Shown in pieces: positions 50,521-57,059 of a stretch of DNA of 57,059 nt. How positions within the stretch are numbered: the stretch's first letter is position 1; every line of letters starts with the position of its first letter. The stretch is from Acidobacteriaceae bacterium. Lineage in GTDB: Bacteria; Acidobacteriota; Terriglobia; Terriglobales; Acidobacteriaceae. Location of the stretch: the NCBI GenBank assembly GCA_003162935.1, contig PLUW01000116.1:1-57059 (forward strand). Reading direction: 5' to 3'. Below the pieces are notes generated by a model. The model was not told where the DNA came from. It did not search any database and saw only the letters and a list, made by a program, of their open reading frames with translations. The translations under genes were made by a program, and so were the position numbers.

Positions 50521-52242
50521 GTGGAGATTATGGACGATCTCGACGCTTTTGCACGGCTCACCGCACGCGTTGAGGAACTGGAACGCCGCATCTCCGCGCT
50601 CGAACGCCCCTCCGAAGCGGCAGTGTTGGTAGCCGCCGAACCGGACACTCCGGTCTCGGTGCAGCCAACCGCCGCATTGTCGTTTGCACCAGAAGGCGGA
50701 GTGTTCTCGGTGCTGGGCAAAGCTATGCTCGGAATCGCCGGCGCCTATCTGCTTCGGGCCGTGGCCGAATCGGGCTCGTTGCCAAAGTTGGCCGTGGTGG
50801 TGCTGGCGCTTGCCTATGCGGGGATGTGGCTGGTCTGGGCGTCGCGAATGCCTTCAACGGCGCGCTTTGCGAGTGCTGTTTATGCGACCACCGCGGCCTT
50901 GATCCTGGCTCCCATGCTCTGGGAACTGACCTTGCGCTTCGAGGTCTTGCCAACCTCGGCGGCCGCCGGCATCGTCGGCGTCTTCGCGGTGGCGGCATAC
51001 GCGCTGGCCTGGAAGCGCGGGTTGGCCATGGTGGTGTGGGTGGCCAATGTCGCTGCGGTTCTCACCGCCCTCGGGTTGCTGATCGCGACACGCGATCTGA
51101 CGCCTTTCATTTCAGCGCTGCTGCTCATGGCAGCGGCCAGCGAAGTGGCGGCGGGGAGCAACCGCTGGCTCTGGCTCAGGCCGCCGGTAGCGGCCGCGGC
51201 GGATCTTGCCATTTTGATTTTGCTCTATCTTTACTCCGGCCAGGGGAGTCCTCCCTCGGACTATAAGAGCATCGCAACGCCGGTATTGCTGGCGCTGGGG
51301 TGCATTCTGTTTCTGGTTTATGGAACGAGCATCGTTTTCCGGACGATGCGGCAGCGGCAGAAGATCGGATTTTTCGAGATCGGGCAAGCCGTCGTTGTGT
51401 TCCTGCTGGCTGCTTTCAGCGTGCTGCGCTTCGGCGGAACGGCCGCTGCGCCAATCCTGGGCGTAATCTGCCTACTGTTCTCGGCAGCGTGTTATGCGCT
51501 TGCCTATCGCCATTTCGACCGCTACCACGAAGAACGGAACTACCACGTGTATGCCACATGGAGTGGCGCTCTTATCCTGACGGGCAGTTCTCTCTGTCTC
51601 CCGACAATGCCGCTGGCGTTGTGCCTGAGCGTGGCTGCGATCGTGGCCACGCTGCTCGGCGTGCGGGCATCTCGACTGACGCTCGAATTCCATGGCCTGT
51701 TGTTTCTGGCTGCGGCGGCGTACGCATCCGGACTGCTGGGTTATGCCGCGGGAGCGCTGGCCGGGACGTTCCCAGCTGTGCCGGGATGGATCGTCTGGAT
51801 CGTTGCCGCCTCGGCGGTTGCGTGTTACGCGGTCGGAGGCCGCTTCCGCACGGATCGCTGGAACCAGCGGCTCCTGCAAACGCTCTCGGCAATTCTGGCG
51901 GTCGCTGCCGTGATCATCTTCCTGGTTTCTGCATTGGTGTGGCTGGCCGCGATTGGAATGACTCTCGGCGCATCGCACGTGGCCGTCATCCGCACACTGA
52001 TTACCTGCGTGGTCGCGCTCGCGCTGGCGTTCAGCGGTTCCCGTTGGCAGCGGACAGAACTGATCTGGATCGCGTACGGCACGCTGGCGTTGGTCACGGC
52101 GAAGCTATTGTTCGAAGACCTGCAACATGGGCACCCGGGATCCACGGCCGTGTCGATCTTCCTGTACGCGGTGACTTTGATTCTCGTTCCTCGCATGGCG
52201 CGGGTCGGGCGCCGGCTTGTCACGGCCTCTGATGCAGCGTGA
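50521..52242 (+). CDS. polytopic membrane protein, DUF2339-like
   Basis: A 573-residue protein with a short N-terminal coiled coil (LTARVEELERRISALERPSE) followed by a flexible linker and about 14-16 hydrophobic helices, the layout of DUF2339-like proteins. Typical strings: GKAMLGIAGAYLLRAVAESG and IWIAYGTLALVTAKLLFEDL. No enzymatic motif is apparent. The start codon at 50521 (GTG, MEIMDDLD) lies 99 nt after the NrfD gene; ATG 50530 is an alternative. Whether it belongs to the NrfD operon is unclear. Confidence 0.75.
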   Translation: MEIMDDLDAFARLTARVEELERRISALERPSEAAVLVAAEPDTPVSVQPTAALSFAPEGGVFSVLGKAMLGIAGAYLLRAVAESGSLPKLAVVVLALAYAGMWLVWASRMPSTARFASAVYATTAALILAPMLWELTLRFEVLPTSAAAGIVGVFAVAAYALAWKRGLAMVVWVANVAAVLTALGLLIATRDLTPFISALLLMAAASEVAAGSNRWLWLRPPVAAAADLAILILLYLYSGQGSPPSDYKSIATPVLLALGCILFLVYGTSIVFRTMRQRQKIGFFEIGQAVVVFLLAAFSVLRFGGTAAAPILGVICLLFSAACYALAYRHFDRYHEERNYHVYATWSGALILTGSSLCLPTMPLALCLSVAAIVATLLGVRASRLTLEFHGLLFLAAAAYASGLLGYAAGALAGTFPAVPGWIVWIVAASAVACYAVGGRFRTDRWNQRLLQTLSAILAVAAVIIFLVSALVWLAAIGMTLGASHVAVIRTLITCVVALALAFSGSRWQRTELIWIAYGTLALVTAKLLFEDLQHGHPGSTAVSIFLYAVTLILVPRMARVGRRLVTASDAA

Positions 52243-52330
52243 GGCCTGGCGAGGCTGCTCGTCCGTCCCCCGTTTTTGGCTTGACGCCTGTCTTTCTTCC
52301 CTGCGAATCCGTTATGCTGAATGAAGACCT

Positions 52331-52777
52331 ATGACCCTGCTCGACGCTCCACTCTACGACCCCGCGAAAGCCCGACGGCGCAAGATTGCGATTGCGGCGA
52401 CGATTGGCGCCGTCATCCTCTTGGCTGCGCTTGGCTGGTTCTATCGCAATTGGCCTCAAGAGCACGCCGTTGACAAGTTCTTCACCGCGCTGCAGCAGCA
52501 ACATTACGAGGTCGCCTACGGAATTTACTTCAACGATCCCGGCTGGCTGCAACATCGAGAAAAATATTCTCAGTACACGTACGCCGATTTCTATCGCGAT
52601 TGGGGGCCGGGCGGCGAGTGGGGCCTGATCAAATCGCACAGCATCTACGGCTCGGCCAACACCAAAGGTCTTGGCGGCGGAGGCGTGGTGGTCGAAGTCA
52701 TCGTCAACGAACGCGCCGAACACGCCCGCATGTTCGTGGAGAAAGCGGATAAGACACTGACGGTGTATCCGTACTGA
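52331..52777 (+). CDS. small membrane-anchored protein of unknown function
   Basis: A 148-residue protein with a basic stretch (KARRRK), a single helix (IAIAATIGAVILLAALGWFY) and a soluble C-terminal domain (about 50-148; HAVDKFFTALQQQHYEVAYG, GEWGLIKSHSIYG, KADKTLTVYPY) that resembles NTF2/DUF4878-type lipoprotein domains but I cannot be sure. Probably periplasmic-facing. A TATGCT 12 nt upstream may be its -10 box. The genes around it are unrelated. Confidence 0.7.
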   Translation: MTLLDAPLYDPAKARRRKIAIAATIGAVILLAALGWFYRNWPQEHAVDKFFTALQQQHYEVAYGIYFNDPGWLQHREKYSQYTYADFYRDWGPGGEWGLIKSHSIYGSANTKGLGGGGVVVEVIVNERAEHARMFVEKADKTLTVYPY

Positions 52778-52832
52778 AAGGCTTACTTCCCCGGCGTTGC
52801 GGGCCTTGGTTCATCCTGTGGTAGATCAGTGC

Positions 52833-52838
52833 TATACT
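52833..52838 (+). promoter_or_regulatory. -10 box (TATACT) of the DUF433 gene
   Basis: TATACT ends 7 nt before GTG 52846, so the transcript would be nearly leaderless. No clear -35 is visible. Confidence 0.45.
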
Positions 52839-52845
52839 CCGCTTC

Positions 52846-53559
52846 GTGAAGGGGAAACACAGCTTCTACGGGAATCACGACCCTCGCTACATGCCGGTGT
52901 ATAGCGTGCCCGAAGCCTCGCACTATCTCCTTGCGCCTACGGCAACTGTGAGATCGTGGGTGCTGGGCAGGCCATACCCCACCAAGGCGGGTAGCAGATT
53001 CTTCAAACCAATTATAGAGGTGCCCGACACGGCCCGCCGTTCGCTGTCCTTCATCAACCTGGTCGAAGTCCACGTCCTAGATGCTTTACGCCGCAATCAT
53101 CAGGTGCCTCTAGACAAGATTCGCAACGCTTTGGACTATTTGCGGAAAGAGTTTGATTCCAGGCATCCATTGGCGGAAGAGAGATTTGCCACGGATGGAC
53201 TCGACCTCTTCGTACAGAAGTATGGACAGCTGATCAATGCGAGTCGAGCCGGGCAGTTGGGGATGAAAGAACTTCTCGAGACCTATTTGAAACGAGTTGA
53301 AAGAGACGCCAAGGGTATTGCGTTGCGCCTGTATCCCTTCACGAGGAAACGGGCCTCGGAAGAGCCAAGGTCCGTCGTCATCGATCCCTTCGTATCTTTT
53401 GGAAAACCCGTGCTGGCAGGTACGGGAATTCCAACCGCGATTGTTGCGGAGAGGTACAAGGCTGGAGAATCCGTGGGCCAGTTATCCGCTGACTACGGTC
53501 GTTTGGACCTGGACATCGAAGAAGCGATCCGGTGCGAATTAGAACTTGAAGCTGCCTGA
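52846..53559 (+). CDS. DUF433-domain antitoxin-like protein
   Basis: A 237-residue protein starting at GTG 52846. The N-terminal half (about 15-150) has a MerR-like helix-turn-helix feel (YSVPEASHYLLAPTATVRSW, RNHQVPLDKIRNALDYLRKE). The C-terminal DUF433 domain (about 180-237) is FGKPVLAGTGIPTAIVAERY, then YGRLDLDIEEAIRCELELEA. This two-domain layout matches VapB45-type antitoxins. It overlaps the next gene by 14 nt. Probably represses its own promoter. Confidence 0.8.
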   Translation: MKGKHSFYGNHDPRYMPVYSVPEASHYLLAPTATVRSWVLGRPYPTKAGSRFFKPIIEVPDTARRSLSFINLVEVHVLDALRRNHQVPLDKIRNALDYLRKEFDSRHPLAEERFATDGLDLFVQKYGQLINASRAGQLGMKELLETYLKRVERDAKGIALRLYPFTRKRASEEPRSVVIDPFVSFGKPVLAGTGIPTAIVAERYKAGESVGQLSADYGRLDLDIEEAIRCELELEAA

Positions 53560-53944
53560 ACAATTGGTCCTTTTCATCGACCGCTCGCTTGGCAAGCAGA
53601 TCCTAGCTTCCGCGCTGCGGAACGCCGGTCACAGCGTAGCAGTCCATGACGACTATTTTCCGCCGGACGCGCCAGACAACCTGTGGCTGTCGGAGGTTAG
53701 CCGTCGCGGGTGGGTTGTGCTAACCAAGGACAAAAGGATTCGATACCGCGCATCGGAGCTTGCTGCTGTCAGCACCACAAAGGCACGGGTATTCACGCTG
53801 ACGGCTGGTAGTATCCAAGCGCGGGAGATGGCCGATATCTTCATCCTTGCGATGCCGAAGGTTCAAGCCTTCGTAGCAAGAAACTCCCCACCATACATTG
53901 TGACGATTAGCAGATCGGGGTTGCTGTCGAAAGTGTATCCCTGA
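53546..53944 (+). CDS. PIN-like toxin (VapC45/DUF5615-like)
   Basis: A 132-residue protein starting at TTG 53546 inside the end of the antitoxin gene. LVLFIDRSLGKQILASALRN (Asp near residue 11), VHDDYFPPDAPDNLWLSEVS and GWVVLTKDKRIRYRASE match the PIN-like family, with Asp residues at the expected positions. Predicted to cut RNA. With DUF433 it makes the second toxin-antitoxin pair in the window. Converges on fabD with 2 nt between stop codons. Confidence 0.82.
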   Translation: MKLPEQLVLFIDRSLGKQILASALRNAGHSVAVHDDYFPPDAPDNLWLSEVSRRGWVVLTKDKRIRYRASELAAVSTTKARVFTLTAGSIQAREMADIFILAMPKVQAFVARNSPPYIVTISRSGLLSKVYP

Positions 53945-53946
53945 CG

Positions 53947-54921
53947 CTACTCCCTCACCAGTTGTCCTAGTGCCTTCGCCAGGGACGCCTCGTCTCCCAC
54001 GGTCACGCAGGTTTTTGAGCGGTCAATCTGCCGCATCAGTCCCCACAGAACTTTTCCTGGACCGACTTCAACAAATAGACTGACACCCTTGTCGATCAAT
54101 AGTCGCACCGACGGCGCCCACTGTACCGTGCCGGTCACCTGGCGAATCAGCGCTTCGCGTGCGGCCTCCGCGGAAGTGATCACCGCGGCATCGACATTGC
54201 AGACAACTGGGCACGACGGATTCTGAAAAATCAACGCCCCGAGATCTATCGCCAGACGATCCTGCGCGGGTTGCATCAGCGCACAATGGAAAGGCGCGCT
54301 CACCGGCAGGCTCACGGCCTTCTTCGCTCCGCGTTCGGTGGCGAGTTGGATGGCGCGCTCGACGGCACCGGCGTGCCCTGAAATCACGATTTGCTCGGGA
54401 GAATTGATGTTGGCTGCCTGGCAGACTTCTCGCTGTGCCGCGCCGTTCGCAGCATCGCCCGCAGCTTCGGCAGCAATTGCGCTGACTTGGTCGAGCGGCA
54501 TTCCCAGAATTGCCGCCATCGCGCCCACGCCGACGGGCACGGCTTCCTGCATATACCTGCCGCGCTTGCGCACCGTCCGCACCGCATCGGCAAACGTCAA
54601 CGTGCCCGCGGCCACATGGGCCGAATACTCGCCCAGACTGTGCCCGGCGACGAAATCCGGCTGCAGGCCTCGCTCCTGAAGCACGCGCCATGCCGCCACC
54701 GACGCCGTCAGAATCGCTGGCTGCGTGATCTCGGTCAGTTTCAGTTTTTCTTCCGGACCCTCAAAGCAAAGCGCGGAGAGCTTGTAACCGAGCGCGTCGT
54801 CGGCTTCTTCGAAGGTTCGACGCGCCACCGGGTATTTGTCGGAGAGTTCTTTTCCCATGCCAACGGCTTGCGAACCCTGACCGGGAAAGAGAAAGGCAAT
54901 TCGAGAAGAATTGTGCGTCAT
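53947..54921 (-). CDS. fabD: malonyl-CoA:ACP transacylase
   Basis: Transfers malonyl from CoA to acyl carrier protein for fatty acid synthesis. ATG 54921 gives MTHNSSRIAFLFPGQGSQAV; the frame upstream is repeat sequence. GQGSQ (14-18), the active-site GHSLGEYSAH (Ser95), QREVCQAANINSPEQIVISG and SAPFHCALM (catalytic His) are present. The 324-residue length is normal. In the usual cluster it follows plsX directly; here about 280 bp with inverted-repeat arms and a small ORF lies between. fabG and acpP are not in view. Confidence 0.95.
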   Translation of the reverse strand: MTHNSSRIAFLFPGQGSQAVGMGKELSDKYPVARRTFEEADDALGYKLSALCFEGPEEKLKLTEITQPAILTASVAAWRVLQERGLQPDFVAGHSLGEYSAHVAAGTLTFADAVRTVRKRGRYMQEAVPVGVGAMAAILGMPLDQVSAIAAEAAGDAANGAAQREVCQAANINSPEQIVISGHAGAVERAIQLATERGAKKAVSLPVSAPFHCALMQPAQDRLAIDLGALIFQNPSCPVVCNVDAAVITSAEAAREALIRQVTGTVQWAPSVRLLIDKGVSLFVEVGPGKVLWGLMRQIDRSKTCVTVGDEASLAKALGQLVRE

Positions 54922-54930
54922 AAGTAATAA

Positions 54931-54966
54931 GGTCCAGAGGTAAGAGGTCAGATTGCAGAGGTTAAA
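54931..54966. repeat. inverted repeat arm, GAGGTCAG/GCAGAGGT family, copy 3 left
   Basis: Words GAGGTAAGAGGTCAGATTGC... as at 8170 and 27179; its inverse is at 55164-55199. The interval between the arms is about 197 bp, unlike about 20 bp in the other copies, and holds a small ORF. Confidence 0.8.
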
Positions 54967-54987
54967 ATCCAAGAGCCGTCAGATCGA

Positions 54988-55155
54988 TCAGTCGCAAGTT
55001 CCCTCCCGTTTTCCTCGCTGCCAACGCTCCAGTAGTTCGGTTTTCCAACCCTTCGGCGGTGGCCAAGGCACTCCCCATTTGGCAAGTTGCTCCCCCGTCC
55101 ACCCACCACGCTCTGTCTTGGCTGCCTCGACTTCCTCCGGTGAAGGCGTTCTCAT
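54988..55155 (-). CDS. small 55-residue protein between repeat arms
   Basis: A short ORF, ATG 55155 to TGA 54988. It begins MRTPSPEEVEAAKTERGGWT and contains LAKWGVPWPPPKGWKTELL, a Trp/Pro-rich motif that recurs in unrelated small proteins, then a charged end (ERWQRGKREGTCD). No membrane segment. Function unknown. It lies inside the gap of the third inverted repeat of its family, between plsX and fabD. Codon pattern and the Trp/Pro motif favour a real gene over chance. Confidence 0.6.
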   Translation of the reverse strand: MRTPSPEEVEAAKTERGGWTGEQLAKWGVPWPPPKGWKTELLERWQRGKREGTCD

Positions 55156-55163
55156 CGCGGGAT

Positions 55164-55199
55164 ATTACCTCTGCAATCTGACCTCTCACCTCTGACCTT
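55164..55199. repeat. inverted repeat arm, GAGGTCAG/GCAGAGGT family, copy 3 right
   Basis: The inverse of 54931-54966 (ATTACCTCTGCAATCTG, then CCTCTCACCTCTGACC). It ends 2 nt from the plsX stop. Confidence 0.8.
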
Positions 55200-55201
55200 C
55201 C

Positions 55202-56218
55202 CTACGTTGCAACCGCCGCGCTCAACTGCGCCAGTTCCCGCTCAATGGCTTCGTTGACCTTGCCCTCGGCGAACTCCGCGGCCACTCGCACCGCGTTCTT
55301 GATGGCATTCGTATTCGACGATCCGTGCGTAATGATGCACACGCCTTTGATTCCCAACAGCGGAGCGCCGCCATACTCGGTGTGATCGAGCCGCTTCTTA
55401 AAATCGGAAAAAGCGTTGCGAGAAATATAGGCGCCGACCTGCCGCGTGATCGTCGACTTCAAGGTCTCTTTCAACACGGCGCGCACCAGCCGGGCCACGC
55501 CTTCCGAGGTCTTCAGGGCAACGTTGCCGACAAATCCGTCGGCCACGATTACGTCCACGTGGCCGTTGTATAAATCGCGGCCTTCGACGTTGCCAATGAA
55601 ATTGATGGGAAGCCGTTTGAGCAGTTGAAACGCTTCGCGCGTCAGATTGTTGCCCTTGCCTTCTTCTTCGCCAATCGAAAGCAGGCCGACCCGCGGATGC
55701 TCCATGCCGAAAATCGAGCGGCAATAAATGTCGCCCATCACCGCGAACTGCTCGAGATTGACGGCCGTGCAATCGACATTCGCGCCAACGTCTAACAGAA
55801 CGGCAGCCGTGTTCAGCACGGTGGGAAACGCGGCCGCCAGCGCCGGACGATCCACGCCGGGCAGCGCTCCGAGCACGACTTTGGCGGTGGCCATGGCTGC
55901 GCCGGTGTTGCCGGCGGTCACGAAGCCGGCAGCGCGGCCCTCGCGCACCAGTCGCAGTCCGACGCGGATCGACGAATCGCGCTTGGCGCGAATCGCATCC
56001 ACTTTGTCGTCCATGGTGATGACTTCGCTGGCGTGGACTACGTCCACCGGCAGCCGCCGCGCGCCGGGAAAGCGCGCCAGTTCGGCCCGCAGCCGCGCTT
56101 CAGGACCAACTAGAAGCACGCGCACGCCGTGATGGCGCGCCGCTTGCAACGCGCCTTCAATCTCCGGCTTCGGCGCCTTGTCGGACCCCATCGCATCCAG
56201 TGCGATTACGGTAGGCAT
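55202..56218 (-). CDS. plsX: phosphate acyltransferase PlsX
   Basis: Forms acyl-phosphate from acyl-ACP for the PlsY step of phospholipid synthesis. The protein begins [20 protein letters not shown], with [59 protein letters not shown], and [17 protein letters not shown], all family hallmarks. The 338-residue length is right. It follows rpmF by 12 nt and is in the standard yceD-rpmF-plsX-fabD order, apart from the inserted repeat/ORF segment. Confidence 0.96.
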   Translation of the reverse strand: MPTVIALDAMGSDKAPKPEIEGALQAARHHGVRVLLVGPEARLRAELARFPGARRLPVDVVHASEVITMDDKVDAIRAKRDSSIRVGLRLVREGRAAGFVTAGNTGAAMATAKVVLGALPGVDRPALAAAFPTVLNTAAVLLDVGANVDCTAVNLEQFAVMGDIYCRSIFGMEHPRVGLLSIGEEEGKGNNLTREAFQLLKRLPINFIGNVEGRDLYNGHVDVIVADGFVGNVALKTSEGVARLVRAVLKETLKSTITRQVGAYISRNAFSDFKKRLDHTEYGGAPLLGIKGVCIITHGSSNTNAIKNAVRVAAEFAEGKVNEAIERELAQLSAAVAT

Positions 56219-56230
56219 GGAAGAGAGGAA

Positions 56231-56416
56231 CTAGGACTTTTCTTCGACCTCAACAATTTCGCGGCCCTTGTAGGTTCCGCATTTCGGGCAGGCGCGGTGC
56301 GGCATCTTCCGCTCATGGCAGTTCGGACACTCCGACAGCGAGTGCTTGGAGAGCGAGTCATGGGCACGCCGCGTTGCGGTGCGCTTCTGTGAATGTCTGC
56401 GTTTCGGATTGGGCAT
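56231..56416 (-). CDS. rpmF: 50S ribosomal protein L32
   Basis: A 61-residue ribosomal protein of the large subunit. MPNPKRRHSQKRTATRRAHD, then the zinc ribbon CPNCHERKMPHRACPKCG with four cysteines and a C-terminal GREIVEV. A zinc-containing L32 of usual size. It sits between yceD (DUF177) and plsX, the near-universal arrangement, and is probably cotranscribed with both, although a CAGTT-word inverted repeat lies upstream. Confidence 0.98.
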   Translation of the reverse strand: MPNPKRRHSQKRTATRRAHDSLSKHSLSECPNCHERKMPHRACPKCGTYKGREIVEVEEKS

Positions 56417-56430
56417 GATATTCCTTTTTT

Positions 56431-56502
56431 GTTCTCAGTTGTCAGTTCTCAGTTTTCAGTCAACCCGTTTTTACTGACAACTGACAACTGATAACTGACA
56501 AC
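56431..56502. repeat. inverted repeat of CAGTT words between yceD and rpmF
   Basis: The left arm 56431-56460 (TCAGTTGTCAGTTCTCAG with further units) and right arm from about 56472 to 56502 (CTGACAACTGACAACTG with further units) are inverse copies of iterated heptamers. About 11 bp separate them. A hairpin this long may partly end transcription before rpmF or stabilise its RNA. Confidence 0.85.
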
Positions 56503-56505
56503 GTC

Positions 56506-57057
56506 CTACTGACTCAACTTGTCTCTTATCTCTTTCAGCGCCGACCAGCGAGGATCTTCGACCGCATCCACGCACGAGCACTGCACTTCATTCAAATTCT
56601 TGCCGCAGTGCGCGCATAAACCCTTGCAATCCTCGCGGCAAATCGTCTTCAACGGCAGAGCCAGCAGCACCTGCTCGCGCAATGCGTCTTCGAGCAACAG
56701 GCCTTCGCCTTCGTAATACCCGATCTCAGCCTCGGCGTCGGTCACCGAAAGCTCCGCGTGGCCGGAGTCGATTCCCAGCGGCCGGTACAGAAGATCGAAA
56801 CTGCGCTCCACCTGGTGCACGACCGGATCGAGGCAGCGCGCGCAAGGCACTTCCAGGCTGGTCTCCAGCTTGCCTTTAACCCGGATGTCCCGCACCACCT
56901 GGTGCTTGCCGTGATGCTCTTCGACCAGATCCACGCGACCCGAGGTGCAGAGCGGCGACCGCTGCCGCACTTCTTCGCCCAGATCGATCAGACCGGGGCT
57001 GAACTCCTCCCGGAAATCGACCGGGTTTATTTCCAGATCCTTAATTTCGATGAACAT
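56506..57057 (-). CDS. YceD/DUF177 family protein
   Basis: A 183-residue protein of the family linked to 23S rRNA maturation and large-subunit assembly (E. coli YceD). Middle and C-terminal cysteines: VPCARCLDPVVHQVERSFDL, then TICREDCKGLCAHCGKNL and VQCSCVDAVEDPRWSALKEI, where a zinc-binding cluster is likely. The start MFIEIKDLEINPVDFREEF is 2 nt from the right window edge, so the upstream region is out of view. First gene of yceD-rpmF-plsX-fabD. Confidence 0.93.
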   Translation of the reverse strand: MFIEIKDLEINPVDFREEFSPGLIDLGEEVRQRSPLCTSGRVDLVEEHHGKHQVVRDIRVKGKLETSLEVPCARCLDPVVHQVERSFDLLYRPLGIDSGHAELSVTDAEAEIGYYEGEGLLLEDALREQVLLALPLKTICREDCKGLCAHCGKNLNEVQCSCVDAVEDPRWSALKEIRDKLSQ

Positions 57058-57059
57058 GG

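Noticed and set aside
1-57059. tRNA or rRNA genes
   Set aside because: Spacers were read on both strands and no cloverleaf with CCA end or T-loop consensus, or rRNA core sequence, was recognised.

Overview
This is a GC-rich bacterial segment (by eye about 60% G+C) with dense protein coding on both strands and no rRNA or tRNA gene that I could find. Three things suggest an Acidobacteriota member of the Terriglobia (Koribacter/Sulfotelmatobacter-like). It has a full Gram-negative LPS core and transport gene set. It has coaX instead of coaA. Its spacers are crowded with small palindromes and with inverted repeats built from iterated short words. The taxonomic call is an inference from content and style, not from a marker-gene comparison.

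Layout. 1-1.86 kb: C-terminal piece of an RHS-repeat protein and an overlapping partial lipoprotein ORF, enclosed by a 22-bp inverted repeat. 2.1-14 kb: housekeeping run on the + strand (valS, nadC, birA, coaX, an unknown gene, an RlmD/TrmA-type RNA methyltransferase, an ORF6N-domain gene overlapping comEC). 14-19.7 kb: small regulatory-looking and secreted proteins (DUF2007, TPR, amidohydrolase, DUF3108, ICMT-like). 19.7-24.7 kb: LPS inner-core cluster on the - strand (waaC, separate hldE adenylyltransferase and kinase genes, lpxK, waaA). lptD lies further on at 30.6 kb, so lipid A phosphorylation, Kdo addition, heptose supply and outer-membrane LPS insertion are all represented. 24.9-30.6 kb: gatB, a SurA/PpiC-type foldase lipoprotein, a DsbA-like thioredoxin, larE. 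33-36.4 kb: RDD membrane protein, two small secreted Cys/His-rich proteins (a probable metal-binding pair), an AbrB-PIN toxin-antitoxin pair. 36.5-44.4 kb: bifunctional Rel, a TMTC-like membrane/TPR protein, YceH, threonine deaminase, a PilZ protein, a DUF374 acyltransferase. 44.4-47 kb: promoter, cobalamin riboswitch and a BtuB-type TonB receptor. 47-52.8 kb: class II aldolase, a tetraheme cytochrome/FeS/NrfD electron-transfer module, a polytopic membrane protein and a small anchored protein. 52.8-57 kb: a DUF433/PIN-like pair and the yceD-rpmF-plsX-fabD cluster, interrupted by a 55-residue ORF lying between arms of an inverted repeat.

The most unusual content is outside the genes. There is a four-copy, about 90-bp intergenic element with three stem-loops. 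There are several families of inverted repeats whose arms are themselves tandem iterations of short words. Hairpin-forming segments that look like the intergenic palindromes also occur in frame inside valS and inside the RNA methyltransferase gene. Several genes have a -10-like hexamer only 5-8 nt before the start codon, which suggests leaderless transcripts. The valS leader can be drawn as a pseudoknot.
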